Part shown: positions 8,197-18,072 of the stretch, piece after piece
Layout of the letters: each line of letters starts with the position of its first letter
How positions within the stretch are numbered: the stretch's first letter is position 1
Program-made: the position numbers and the translations under genes
NCBI RefSeq assembly: GCF_902705885.1
Contig: NZ_CACSIP010000001.1
Coordinates: 195,316-257,922, forward strand
Length of the DNA: 62,607 bases
Reading direction: 5' to 3'
Source: Mycolicibacterium austroafricanum
GTDB taxonomy: Bacteria; Actinomycetota; Actinomycetes; Mycobacteriales; Mycobacteriaceae
The notes under the pieces: model-generated
What the model was told of the DNA's origin: nothing
Databases searched by the model: none
Seen by the model: the letters and a program-made list of their open reading frames with translations, nothing else

Positions 8197-9198
8197 GTGA
8201 CCGCCAGCCAAAGCAGCCCGGTGCAGATCGATCCCCATGAGCCGCCACTTTCGGCGCCGTTGAAGCTGTCCTTCGACTACACCCGTTCAGTAGGACCACT
8301 CCTCGGTGAGTTCTTCACCGCCCTCCGAGAGCGTCGCATCGTCGGGGTGCGCGGGTCCGATGGGCGGGTGCTCGTTCCGCCCGCTGAGTATGACCCCGTC
8401 ACCTACGAGGCCCTGACCGAGGTGGTACCGGTGGCCAGCGTCGGCACGGTGCTGTCGTGGACGTGGCAGCCCGAGCCGCTCGAGGGTCAACCGCTGCAGC
8501 GTCCGTTCGCGTGGGCGCTGATCAAGCTCGACGGCGCCGACACCCCGATGCTGCACGCCGTCGATGTGGGAGCTGCCGCATCCTCTGAGGCGATCAGCAC
8601 CGGCGCCCGGGTGCACGCGCACTGGGCGGACGAGACCGTCGGCGCGATCACCGACATCGCGCACTTCGCGTTGGGTGATCAGCCGGAAGAGGTGCCGCCT
8701 CCCGCCGAGGGCGTGGATCCGGTGACCATCCAGGTGTCGCCGAGCAGCATCGAGATCCAGCACACCGCATCGCTTCCCGAAAGCACGTTCCTGCGCGCCC
8801 TGGAGCAGGGCAAGCTTCTCGGTGCCCGCACCGGCGAAACGGGCAAGGTCTACTTCCCGCCGCGGGAGGCGAATCCGGCCACCGGCCTCGAGCTCGACAA
8901 CTACCTCGAACTGCCTGATGTGGGCACGGTGACGACGTTCGCGATCATCAACATCCCGTTCGCCGGTCAACGCATCAAGCCGCCCTACGTCGCGGCCTAC
9001 GTGCTGCTCGACGGCGCCGACATCCCGTTCCTGCATCTGGTCACGGAGATCGACCCGGCCGACGTGCGGATGGGCATGCGGGTCAAGGCCGTGTGGAAAC
9101 CCCGCGAGGAGTGGGGCCTGGGCATCGACAACATCGACTACTTCCGGCCCACAGGCGAACCCGACGCCGACTACGACACCTACAAGCAGCACTTGTAA
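8197..9198 (+). CDS. Tandem DUF35/OB-fold protein, partner of Ltp3/Ltp4 (Rv3521-type)
   Basis: The 333-residue product consists of two similar halves. Both contain a GxxxGxVxxPPxExxP segment (IVGVRGSDGRVLVPPAEYDP; LLGARTGETGKVYFPPREA) followed by a beta-rich DGADxPxLH segment, as in DUF35 OB folds that bind acyl-CoA for lipid-transfer-type thiolases. Neither half has the Cys residues of the usual zinc ribbon. The gene lies directly before ltp4 and ltp3. By analogy with ChsH2-Ltp2 it probably forms the CoA-binding subunit of a side-chain aldolase. GTG 8197 is chosen because the KstR operator lies just upstream. Confidence 0.8.
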   Translation: MTASQSSPVQIDPHEPPLSAPLKLSFDYTRSVGPLLGEFFTALRERRIVGVRGSDGRVLVPPAEYDPVTYEALTEVVPVASVGTVLSWTWQPEPLEGQPLQRPFAWALIKLDGADTPMLHAVDVGAAASSEAISTGARVHAHWADETVGAITDIAHFALGDQPEEVPPPAEGVDPVTIQVSPSSIEIQHTASLPESTFLRALEQGKLLGARTGETGKVYFPPREANPATGLELDNYLELPDVGTVTTFAIINIPFAGQRIKPPYVAAYVLLDGADIPFLHLVTEIDPADVRMGMRVKAVWKPREEWGLGIDNIDYFRPTGEPDADYDTYKQHL

Positions 9199-9210
9199 AG
9201 GCGGCTCCCC

Positions 9211-10283
9211 ATGACCTCAGAGAATTCAGTTGCCGTGGTCGGCTTCGCCCACGCACCCCACGTGCGTCGCACCGAAGGGACCACCAACGGCGTCGAGATG
9301 CTGATGCCGTGTTTCGCCGAGATCTACGCCGACCTCGGTCTCAAACAGACCGATATCGGGTTCTGGTGCTCCGGGTCCTCGGATTACCTTGCCGGCCGGG
9401 CGTTCTCGTTCATCTCTGCCATCGACTCGATCGGCGCGGTGCCGCCGATCAACGAGTCGCACGTGGAGATGGACGCGGCCTGGGCACTGTACGAGGCCTA
9501 CATCAAGTTGCTCACCGGTGAGGTCGACACCGCGCTGGTCTACGGCTTCGGGAAGTCGTCGGCGGGCGTCCTGCGCCGGGTGCTCGCGTTGCAGACCGAC
9601 CCGTACACCGTCGGCCCGCTGTGGCCTGATTCGGTCAGCATGGCCGGTCTGCAGGCACGGTTCGGGCTGGACTCGGGCAAGTGGACCGCCGAGGAGATGG
9701 CCCAGGTGGCGCTCGAGGCGATGGCGGCCGCACCGCGGACCGACTCGGTGGAGCCCGCCAACAGCGTCGAGGAACTCCTGGAGCGTCCCTACTTCGCGGA
9801 TCCGCTTCGCCGCCACGACATCGCCCCGATCACCGACGGTGCATCGGCGATCGTGCTGGCCTCCGGGGACCGTGCCCGCGAACTGCGGGAACGTCCCGCG
9901 TGGATCGCCGGGATCGAGCACCGCATCGAGACGCCCGTGCTGGGCGCTCGGGATCTGACCACGTCGCCGTCGACCGCGGCCTCGGCGCACGCGGCCACCG
10001 GTGGGGACGCCGGATCCATCGAGATCGCCGAGCTCTACGCCCCGTTCAGCCACCAGCAGCTGATCCTCAAAGAGGCGATCGGCCTCAACGGATCGACGAA
10101 GATCAACCCGTCCGGCGGCGCGCTGGCCGCCAACCCGATGTTCTCGGCGGGGCTGGAGCGCATCGGGTTCGCGGCTCGCCACATATTCGAGGGCAACGCC
10201 TCCCGGGTGCTGGCCCATGCGACGAGCGGGCCTGCGCTGCAACAGAATCTGGTCGCGGTTCTCGACGGAAGGGACGGAAAGTA

Positions 10284-10284
<1 letters not shown>
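9211..10284 (+). CDS. ltp4: Ltp4, thiolase-like lipid-transfer protein / side-chain aldolase
   Basis: The 357-residue protein belongs to the SCP-x/thiolase-like group with the fold of a thiolase but no standard active-site CxSG Cys. The segments FGKSSAGVLRRV and NPSGGALAANPMFSAGLERIGFA are typical. In rhodococci and mycobacteria Ltp3 and Ltp4 are needed for side chains of C24-branched sterols and are thought to catalyse retro-aldol cleavage with a DUF35 partner. The stop TAA at 10282-10284 shares its last base with the ATG of ltp3, so the two are translationally coupled. ATG 9211 follows a plausible GGCGG sequence. Confidence 0.88.
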
Positions 10285-11458
<1,174 letters not shown>

Positions 11459-11462
<4 letters not shown>

Positions 11463-12349
11463 CACGGATGCAGTACACCTGCAGCGTCGCCATGGGGCCG
11501 GTGGATCAGCTCGTCGAGATCGCCAGGACCGCAGAGGAAGTCGGGTTCGACTCGATCGCGCTTCCGGATTCGCTGTTCTACATGGAGAAACAGGCCGCCG
11601 ACTATCCGTACACCCCTGACGGCTCCCGGATGTGGAACGAGGACACCCCGTGGGTGGACCCGCTCATCGCCGCGGGCGCGATGGGGGCGGTGACGTCCAC
11701 GCTGCGCTTCTACACCAACGTGATGAAGCTCGGTTCCCGTAACCCGTTGCTACTGGCCCGGCAGGTCGGTTCGGTGGCGAACCTCACGGGTGACCGATTC
11801 GGATTCGGGGTCGGGATCGGCTGGGCGCCCGAGGAGTTCGAGTGGTGCGGGGTGCCCTACGCCAAACGTGGCAAGCGGGTCGACGAGATGATCGAGGTGA
11901 TCAAGCTGGTCCTCGGCGGCGGCATGGTCGAATTCCACGGCGAGTTCTACGACTTCGACCGGTTGCAGATGAGTCCGGCGCCGAGTCGCCCGGTCCCGTT
12001 CTACGTCGGTGGGCACACCGACGTCGCACTCAAACGCGCGGCGCGCGTCGGGGACGGCTGGACCAGCGCGATGATGACCGGTGAGCAGCTCGCCGAGACC
12101 ATCACCAAGCTGAACACGCTGCGCGCCGAGTACGGCCGCGCCGACCAGCCCTTCGAGTTCCAGGCGGTGTGCATCGACAAGTTCGGGGTCGACGGCCACC
12201 GCGAGCTGGCCGAGGCCGGTGTCACCGACAACATCGTGATCCCGTGGGTCTTCGACGGCTTGGGCTTCGACGCGCCGATCGAGCAGAAGAAGGATTCCCT
12301 CAAGCGGTTCGCCGACACCTACATCCATTCCGGCTGGCAGAACACCTAG
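11459..12349 (+). CDS. LLM-class flavin/F420-dependent oxidoreductase coupled to ltp3
   Basis: The 296-residue protein is a luciferase-like monooxygenase family member: VAMGPVDQLVEIARTAEEVGF near the start, GVGIGWAPEEFEWCGVPYAKRG in the middle and PVPFYVGGHTDVALKRAARVGDGW, all typical of the F420-dependent LLM group. GTG 11459 overlaps the ltp3 stop (GTGA). It has no recalled counterpart at this exact place in M. tuberculosis, so it may be an extra sterol redox enzyme in this lineage. The substrate is unknown. A 63-bp palindrome follows the stop. Confidence 0.82.
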
Positions 12350-12362
12350 CCGGCCCCCTCGT

Positions 12363-12425
12363 CGCCGGAACTGTATTCCAGCAGGTGGTTTCTCGGGAAA
12401 GCGCTGCTGGAATACCGTTCCGGCG
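12363..12425. repeat. 63-bp palindromic element, copy 2
   Basis: Arms of 22 bp (12363-12384 and 12404-12425, ending TGGAATACCGTTCCGGCG) pair with one mismatch. It lies between the convergent ends of the LLM gene (stop 12349) and the tetR gene (stop codon begins at 12426). The same placement as copy 1 suggests bidirectional termination. Confidence 0.87.
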
Positions 12426-13010
12426 CTAGGGGTGGCAGCCGTGCCACACCATCCGGACCAGCGCGGTGACCGCTTCCTCGTCGAGCGGTGCCATCCCGAA
12501 CATCAGCCGGTAGTACGGCGGCGACACCAGCGCGTCAACCGCCACCTCCACGTTCGTGTCTGGGGGCAGCTCGCCGCCGTCGACGGCCTCCCGCAGGGTC
12601 ACCGCGACGGCCGCGCGCCGCGGGCTGATCCACTGGTCGAGCAGCGCCCGTTCGATGGCGGGGTCGGAGGGCGACGCGGCGATCACATTGCGCAGCAGCG
12701 GACCGACGGCAGGGTCGGCCAGGATCGAGTTGAGCGCACTGACGTGGTGAGTGACCGCCTGCACCGCCGTGCTGCCCGGCGGACGGGTGATCGAATCGCG
12801 CACCGAGTCGAGCAGACCCTCCAACACGATCGCCGCCGCCGAGGGCCACCACTTGTAGATCGTCGTGCGGCTCACCTCGGCGCGCCGGGCGATGGCCTCG
12901 ACCGTCGCCGCGGCGGGTCCACCGTCGAGGGCGAGCGCAGCCGCGGCTTCGAGCACTGCACCGCGCACGGCCTCACTGCGCGGACGGCCGCGGCGTTGAG
13001 CAGAGCCCAT
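12426..13010 (-). CDS. TetR-family transcriptional regulator next to an MFS exporter
   Basis: The 194-residue protein has the TetR N-terminal helix-turn-helix at about residues 12-57, including the VEAIARRAEVSRTTIYKWWPS recognition region, followed by an all-helical ligand domain resembling TetR_C_11. It lies 4 bp downstream of the MFS gene on the same strand, so it is probably co-transcribed and may repress the pair through the imperfect palindrome at 14294-14308. Its 3' end abuts palindrome copy 2. The ligand is unknown. Confidence 0.85.
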   Translation of the reverse strand: MGSAQRRGRPRSEAVRGAVLEAAAALALDGGPAAATVEAIARRAEVSRTTIYKWWPSAAAIVLEGLLDSVRDSITRPPGSTAVQAVTHHVSALNSILADPAVGPLLRNVIAASPSDPAIERALLDQWISPRRAAVAVTLREAVDGGELPPDTNVEVAVDALVSPPYYRLMFGMAPLDEEAVTALVRMVWHGCHP

Positions 13011-13014
13011 CCGC

Positions 13015-14274
13015 TCAGCCTATTGCGCGCTGCCGCTTCGCTCCCAGGGCCACGACGACAAGGCACGCGGCCGCGGCCAACGCGCCGAAGCCGAACATCG
13101 CGGGGTAGGTCAGCGCCGCCCACCGCTGGGACAGGAACGCCAACGCCGCGGGCACCGCGAAGCCGAGATAGCTGAGCCCGTAGAAGATCGCCGTCAGCCC
13201 GGCCAGATCGTCGGGACCCGCGATGCGCTGGATCTCCTGCAGCCCCGCCAGCAGCGCCATCCCGTACCCGGCGCCGAGCACCGCGGCCGCGGCCAGCGCG
13301 GCCCAGATCGTCAGCACCGCAGCCGCCCAGGCGGCGGTCGCCATGCCGAGGACCAACAGCCCCAGGGCGATCACCACGCCGCGACGGCCACCGCTGCCCA
13401 GCCTGCGTCCCAGGTGCTGGACCGCGAAGCCCACGCCTAGCGTGACCACGCACATCAGCGCCGAGAACGCGATCGGCGCCGCGGCCGCGCGGTCCGTCAT
13501 CAGCGCTGGCAGCACAGCGTAGGCCGAGGCGCCGGCGCCGAACACCCACGGGGCAACCGGCACCACCACGAGCAGGAAACGGCGGTGACGAACCTGCGCC
13601 GGAATTGCATTCCAGACGGTAAAAATCGAGTGAGGCGCTGCTGGAATACCGTTCCGGCGGGGGGTGCGGGTTTCGGGTGCGGCGGTGAGCAGCGCGGCGG
13701 CGGCCACCGCGAGCACGATGTTGACCGCGTAGGACAGCACCGTCGGCGCCGGCGCCCACTGGGCCAGCGTCCCGGCCACCCCGGCGCCCAGGCCGAAACC
13801 CGCTGTCAGGCTCATCGCGGCACGCCGGGCACCGGAACGCCCGTCCTCCTCCCACGGCGGACCGGATAGTTCCTTGATCCAGGCGCCGCCCACCGCCATC
13901 GCCAGCCCGAGCGCGATTCCGCTGAACACCCGGCCCAGGGCCAGCATCAGCGCAGAATCTGCTCCTACGGCCAGGATCATCGAGCCCAGCGCTGCCAGCA
14001 CCGGGGCGGGCAGCATCAGCGGCCGACGGCCGTAACGGTCCGACAGCGGCCCACCGATGAGCAGCGCGGGGACGATGCCGAGCACATAGGCGAACAGCAA
14101 CAGGTCGACGGTCAACGCCGAGAATCCACCATGCGACCGGTACATCACCAGCAGCGGCGTGAACTCGTTGCCGCCCCAGGCGATCGCGCAGGTCGCCGCG
14201 GCCACCGTGAGCCACCCCCGGGACGGGCGCAGCCCTGGGACCTCGAGCGGCTGCTGGGAGACCAGAGCCGTCAC
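13015..14274 (-). CDS. MFS transporter carrying an in-frame 63-bp palindrome insertion
   Basis: The 419-residue protein has about 12 membrane segments and the MFS loop motif GGPLSDRYGRRPL at about 75-87. It probably exports a drug or metabolite. GTG 14274 is the start. Codons 206-226 are exactly the 63-bp palindrome copy 3; they encode RRNGIPAAPHSIFTVWNA plus three more residues in the cytoplasmic loop between helices 6 and 7. The insertion keeps the frame and adds no stop, so the protein may still work. The tetR gene follows by 4 bp. A TATAGT sequence and palindrome upstream of the start may form its promoter and operator. Confidence 0.85.
   Translation of the reverse strand: MTALVSQQPLEVPGLRPSRGWLTVAAATCAIAWGGNEFTPLLVMYRSHGGFSALTVDLLLFAYVLGIVPALLIGGPLSDRYGRRPLMLPAPVLAALGSMILAVGADSALMLALGRVFSGIALGLAMAVGGAWIKELSGPPWEEDGRSGARRAAMSLTAGFGLGAGVAGTLAQWAPAPTVLSYAVNIVLAVAAAALLTAAPETRTPRRNGIPAAPHSIFTVWNAIPAQVRHRRFLLVVVPVAPWVFGAGASAYAVLPALMTDRAAAAPIAFSALMCVVTLGVGFAVQHLGRRLGSGGRRGVVIALGLLVLGMATAAWAAAVLTIWAALAAAAVLGAGYGMALLAGLQEIQRIAGPDDLAGLTAIFYGLSYLGFAVPAALAFLSQRWAALTYPAMFGFGALAAAACLVVVALGAKRQRAIG
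13597..13659. repeat. 63-bp palindromic element, copy 3, inside the MFS gene
   Basis: Arms 13597-13614 (CGCCGGAATTGCATTCCA) and 13642-13659 (TGGAATACCGTTCCGGCG) pair with three mismatches. The element starts exactly at a codon boundary of the minus-strand MFS gene and spans 21 codons with no stop. Arms and length match copies 1 and 2. Confidence 0.87.
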
Positions 14275-14293
14275 GGCCGGTCCCTATTATTAC

Positions 14294-14308
14294 TGAACAC
14301 TCTGTCCA
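14294..14308. promoter_or_regulatory. Possible TetR operator and promoter of the MFS-tetR pair
   Basis: TGAACACTCTGTCCA is an imperfect inverted repeat (one mismatch in 6-bp arms), 20 bp upstream of the MFS GTG. On the minus strand TATAGT at 14308-14313 could be the -10 box, so a bound regulator would block initiation. This is inference from position and symmetry only. Confidence 0.4.
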
Positions 14309-14435
14309 CTATATAGGTCCCGGCAACTCGGGTAGCAGCGAGCCGACGAACGGGTACTCACCCCTAAAGGCAGTGGTGTTCGCGACACTTATCGCAGGTA
14401 AACCGTCATTGGATTGCGCTGATGAGTAGAAAAAC

Positions 14436-14449
14436 TGTAACGTGTTCTA
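14436..14449. promoter_or_regulatory. KstR-type operator upstream of kshA
   Basis: TGTAACGTGTTCTA matches TNNAACNNGTTNNA, 31 bp before the kshA GTG. A GGGAGG ribosome-binding sequence lies between it and the start. Confidence 0.87.
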
Positions 14450-14480
14450 ATTCGAGACACATACAAGCGGGAGGCCCACC

Positions 14481-15671
14481 GTGAGTACTGATACATCCGC
14501 GGGAAGCGCGGGTATCCGCGAGATCGACACCGGCGCGCTGCCCGACCGGTTCGCCAGGGGCTGGCACTGCCTCGGCCCGGTCGCGGATTACCGCGACGGC
14601 AAGCCGCATGGCGTCGAGATCTTCGGCACCATGCTCGTCGTCTTCGCCGACTCGCAGGGCGAGCTCAAGGTCCTGGACGGTTACTGCCGCCACATGGGCG
14701 GGAACCTGTCCCAGGGCACCATCAAGGGCGACGAGGTGGCATGCCCGTTCCACGACTGGCGCTGGGGTGGCGACGGCAAGTGCAAGCTGGTGCCGTACGC
14801 CAAGCGGACGCCGCGGCTGGCACGCACCCGAGCCTGGCACACCGACGTGCGGGGTGGGCTGCTGTTCGTGTGGCACGACCACGAGGGCAACCCCCCGCAG
14901 CCCGAGGTCCGCATCCCGGAGATTCCCGAGTTCACCGACGATCAGTGGACCGACTGGCGCTGGAACTCGATGCTCATCGAGGGCTCCAACTGCCGCGAGA
15001 TCATCGACAACGTCACCGACATGGCGCACTTCTTCTACATCCACTACGGGCTGCCGACGTACTTCAAGAACGTGTTCGAAGGCCACATCGCCAGCCAGTA
15101 CCTGCACAACGTCGGTCGTCCGGACATCACCGACATGGGCACCACCTACGGTGAGGCACACCTGGACTCGGAGGCCTCGTACTTCGGGCCGTCGTTCATG
15201 ATCAACTGGCTGCACAACAACTACGGCGGCTACAAAGCGGAATCCATTCTGATCAACTGCCACTACCCGGTCACCCAGGACTCGTTCATGCTGCAGTGGG
15301 GTGTCATGGTGGAGAAGCCCAAGGGCGTGGACGAGAAGACCTCGGACAAGCTGGCGCGGGTGTTCACCGACGGTGTCAGCAAGGGTTTCCTGCAGGACGT
15401 GGAGATCTGGAAGCACAAGACCCGCATCGACAATCCGCTGTTGGTCGAGGAGGACGGCGCGGTTTACCAGATGCGCCGTTGGTACCAGCAGTTCTATGTG
15501 GACGCAGCGGACGTGACACCGGAGATGACCGACCGGTTCGAGATGGAGGTCGACACCACGGCGGCCAACGAGAAGTGGCATGTCGAGGTCGAGGAGAACC
15601 TCAGGCGTCAGGCCGAGTCCGAGGCGTCCGGGGACACACAAGACGCGGAGCACTCCCCTCAGGTGTCATGA
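14481..15671 (+). CDS. kshA: KshA, oxygenase of 3-ketosteroid 9-alpha-hydroxylase
   Basis: The 396-residue protein is a Rieske non-haem iron oxygenase. The 2Fe-2S ligands are C69, H71, C88 and H91 (YCRHMGG and ACPFHDW), and the mononuclear iron site includes H183 and H188 in DMAHFFYIH. With the reductase KshB (not in this window) it 9-alpha-hydroxylates 3-ketosteroids; together with KstD action this leads to opening of ring B. GTG 14481 follows a strong GGGAGG site. The small Cys-rich gene starts 1 bp after its stop, so the two are co-transcribed, as with Rv3526-Rv3527. Confidence 0.93.
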   Translation: MSTDTSAGSAGIREIDTGALPDRFARGWHCLGPVADYRDGKPHGVEIFGTMLVVFADSQGELKVLDGYCRHMGGNLSQGTIKGDEVACPFHDWRWGGDGKCKLVPYAKRTPRLARTRAWHTDVRGGLLFVWHDHEGNPPQPEVRIPEIPEFTDDQWTDWRWNSMLIEGSNCREIIDNVTDMAHFFYIHYGLPTYFKNVFEGHIASQYLHNVGRPDITDMGTTYGEAHLDSEASYFGPSFMINWLHNNYGGYKAESILINCHYPVTQDSFMLQWGVMVEKPKGVDEKTSDKLARVFTDGVSKGFLQDVEIWKHKTRIDNPLLVEEDGAVYQMRRWYQQFYVDAADVTPEMTDRFEMEVDTTAANEKWHVEVEENLRRQAESEASGDTQDAEHSPQVS

Positions 15672-15672
15672 C

Positions 15673-16143
15673 ATGACCTCGGACCGACGACCACCGGACG
15701 TCGATCGGCTGGCCCGGTCGATGCTGCTGCTCCACGGCGGCCATGACGACGACGATCACGAGCATGGATCCGGTGGCGATGCCAACAACAGCGGATCATG
15801 GCGCAAGGCACCGGATTTCGCGTCTGATCCGGAGCGGGCCGCCGCAGTGCGCGAGAGCACCGCGCGGGACCGGGAGCGGTATCTGACGTCCGGCCTGGTG
15901 CCCATCGACTGCCGCTTCTGCCACGTGTCCGTCTCGGTCAAGAAGCTGGGCCCGCAGCACACAGCGGTGCAGTGGAACACGCAGGCGTCACAGCGGTGCG
16001 CGTACTTCGCCGAGATCCGCGAGTCCGGCGGTGATCCGGCGCGGGCGCGAACCTGCCCGCGCCTGGCCGACAGCATCAAGCACGCTGTTGCCGAGGGATG
16101 TCTCGACGAGGTGTCCACCGCCCCGTCCCCCGGCGACGGCTGA
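15673..16143 (+). CDS. Small Cys-containing protein downstream of kshA (Rv3527-type)
   Basis: The 156-residue product starts at ATG 15673, one base after the kshA stop; a longer reading of the frame would overlap kshA. The N-terminus is charged with a HGGHDDDDHEHG His/Asp stretch. The C-terminal half has four Cys in a CxxC...C...C arrangement (IDCRFCHVSV, QRCAYFAE, ARTCPRLAD), which could hold zinc or an iron-sulfur cluster. The function is unknown. Pairing with kshA suggests a helper for the oxygenase, for example in cluster assembly or electron transfer, but this is inference. Confidence 0.75.
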   Translation: MTSDRRPPDVDRLARSMLLLHGGHDDDDHEHGSGGDANNSGSWRKAPDFASDPERAAAVRESTARDRERYLTSGLVPIDCRFCHVSVSVKKLGPQHTAVQWNTQASQRCAYFAEIRESGGDPARARTCPRLADSIKHAVAEGCLDEVSTAPSPGDG

Positions 16144-16148
16144 ACCGC

Positions 16149-16907
16149 CTACCGCGCCAGCCAGCCCCCGTCGACGGGGATCACCGCACCGTGTACGTAG
16201 TCCGACGCCCGGGACGCGAGGAACAGCACGGCACCGGCCATGTCGTCGGGTGTCGCCCACCGGCCGGCGGGTATTCGCACCGAGATCGCCTCGTTGCGGG
16301 CGCTGTCCGCGATCAGCGCTTCGTTCATGTCGGTGCTCACATAGCCCGGCGCGACGGCGTTGACGTTGACCCCGTGAGCGGCCCACTCGTTGCACAGCGC
16401 CTTGGTCAGTTGGGCCACCGCACCTTTGGCGGCCGCGTATGCCGGCACCCGGTAGCCGCCCTGGAAGCTCAACAGTGACGCCAGGTTGATGATCTTTCCC
16501 TCGCCGCGCCGGAGCATTGGTGCACCGAAACCCTGGCACAGTTGGAACACCGATCGAAGATTGACGGCGAGCATGGTGTCGAAATCCGCGAGCGGAAACT
16601 CGACGGCGTCGTGGCGGATCTGGGTTCCGGCGTTGTTGACGAGGATGTCGACCCTGCCGGCGTCCAGCACGGAGGTGACCGCCTCGGTGATCGATTCCTC
16701 CGATGCGAGGTCGATACCCTGGTGGGACAACCGTCGCCCGCGCTGCGCAGCGACAGCGTGCAGCTCCGGACCCGGCTCTGCACGCTGGAGGGTGACGACG
16801 TCGGCCCCCGCACGCAGCAGACCGGCGGCAATCGCCTGGCCGATCCCCCGTGAGGCACCCGTGACGACCGCGGTGCGGCCGGTCAGATCAAAAAGCGAAT
16901 CAGACAT
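16149..16907 (-). CDS. Short-chain dehydrogenase/reductase (SDR)
   Basis: The 252-residue protein is a classical SDR: TGASRGIGQ near residue 16 for NAD(P) binding, NNAGTQIRHD, and the YAAAKGAVAQLT active-site Tyr-Lys pair, with the closing PVDGGWLAR. It resembles the KduD/gluconate dehydrogenase type more than known sterol SDRs. ATG 16907 (MSDSLFDLTGR) is preferred to a GTG nine bases upstream. It is the last gene of a minus-strand run starting at 19982 that faces a KstR operator. The substrate is unknown, perhaps a hydroxysteroid. Confidence 0.82.
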   Translation of the reverse strand: MSDSLFDLTGRTAVVTGASRGIGQAIAAGLLRAGADVVTLQRAEPGPELHAVAAQRGRRLSHQGIDLASEESITEAVTSVLDAGRVDILVNNAGTQIRHDAVEFPLADFDTMLAVNLRSVFQLCQGFGAPMLRRGEGKIINLASLLSFQGGYRVPAYAAAKGAVAQLTKALCNEWAAHGVNVNAVAPGYVSTDMNEALIADSARNEAISVRIPAGRWATPDDMAGAVLFLASRASDYVHGAVIPVDGGWLAR

Positions 16908-16917
16908 GTGCCGCACT

Positions 16918-18072
16918 CTAGAGCCCGGTGAAGCGCTCCTTGACCTGTTCGTCGGTCAGACCGTAGTCAGCCAGCGAATACGTGTGCTTCGGCGCACGCG
17001 GCCCCTGCCTGCTCTCGGCATGAGTGGCCGCCATGGCCTGCCGGGCGGCGTCGGTCATCTCGATGCCGAAGTGCGCGTACACGCCCTCCACCGCGGCTAT
17101 CGGGTCTTTGATCAGCGCGAAGTAGTCCAGATCGTAGAACTGCGCTGGATCGTGTTTGGCCCGTTCGGCATTGAACAACCGCAGGCCGCGTGACCAGGTC
17201 TCCATCGAGTCAGCGCCGATGACGTCCCCGACGAAAGTGTTCGACCATCCCTCGGTGGTGTGCTGGGCCAGCGAGCACATCGAGGCCATGATCGTCTCGG
17301 CCGGTCGGTGGCACTGCACCACCAGTGCGTCCGGATAGGTGGCGAGCAACGCGTCCAGCGCGAACAGATGACTGGGGTTCTTCAGCACCCAGCGCTTCTC
17401 GCGGTCGTTGAGCCCGATCAGTTGCAGATTCTTGCGGTGACGCTGATAGGACTTGGTCCAGTCCTGCCGGGCCAGCCACTGCGAGTACGTCGGCACATGC
17501 GCCAGCGTCTCGTAGGAGACCGAGTGCAGGGACTGACGCAGTAACTGCCAGCACTCCTCCACCTCGTCGGCGGTCATGAAGTGCAGCCCGGTGTAGTCCG
17601 GGTTCTCCTCGTGCGCCTTGGTGAACTGGGCGTCGATCTGCTGGAAAACCGGGTTCTGCGACCAGGTCTCGCGCGGCGGGCGCGGTTGTGGGAACTCCGC
17701 GAGCCACAGTTCCAGACCCTGGTGCCGCGGATCGGCGGCCAGCAGCCGGTGGATCGCCGTGGTGCCGGTGCGCGGCAGCCCGGTGACGAAGATCGGCCGC
17801 TCGATCGGGACGTCGGCGTGCTCCGGGTACTGCTTGAAGGCCGCCTCGGAGACCAGTCGGGCCACCAGCGCGTTGCGGACGAAGAACCGCTGCATCTTGC
17901 TGCCGAACTCGGTCAGATCGGCCTCACGCTGAAACGCCTCGAGCAGCACGCCGAGAGCCTCGCGGTAGTTGTCGTCGTCACTGCCGAAGTCGTCGAGCCC
18001 GCAGGCCTTCGTGGCCGAGGCATGCAGGTCCTCGACGGTGCCCACGTTGGTCCGGGCATTGGTTTCGCTCAC
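16918..18072 (-). CDS. Sulfotransferase-family protein (Rv3529c-type)
   Basis: The 384-residue protein has the PAPS-binding P-loop PIFVTGLPRTGTTAIHRLLA at about 93-112 and a later RWVLKNPSHLFALDALL segment, both typical of the actinobacterial Sulfotransfer_3 family. The true substrate is unknown; Rv3529c keeps the same place in the KstR regulon, so a sterol-derived hydroxyl or carboxyl group is a reasonable guess. The start overlaps the stop of the upstream SDR by 4 nt (ATGA), which indicates translational coupling. Confidence 0.83.
   Translation of the reverse strand: MSETNARTNVGTVEDLHASATKACGLDDFGSDDDNYREALGVLLEAFQREADLTEFGSKMQRFFVRNALVARLVSEAAFKQYPEHADVPIERPIFVTGLPRTGTTAIHRLLAADPRHQGLELWLAEFPQPRPPRETWSQNPVFQQIDAQFTKAHEENPDYTGLHFMTADEVEECWQLLRQSLHSVSYETLAHVPTYSQWLARQDWTKSYQRHRKNLQLIGLNDREKRWVLKNPSHLFALDALLATYPDALVVQCHRPAETIMASMCSLAQHTTEGWSNTFVGDVIGADSMETWSRGLRLFNAERAKHDPAQFYDLDYFALIKDPIAAVEGVYAHFGIEMTDAARQAMAATHAESRQGPRAPKHTYSLADYGLTDEQVKERFTGL

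Noticed and set aside
9681..10283. N-terminal extension of the ltp3 frame
   Set aside because: It overlaps ltp4 in another frame; ATG 10284 gives the family N-terminus and the one-base coupling.
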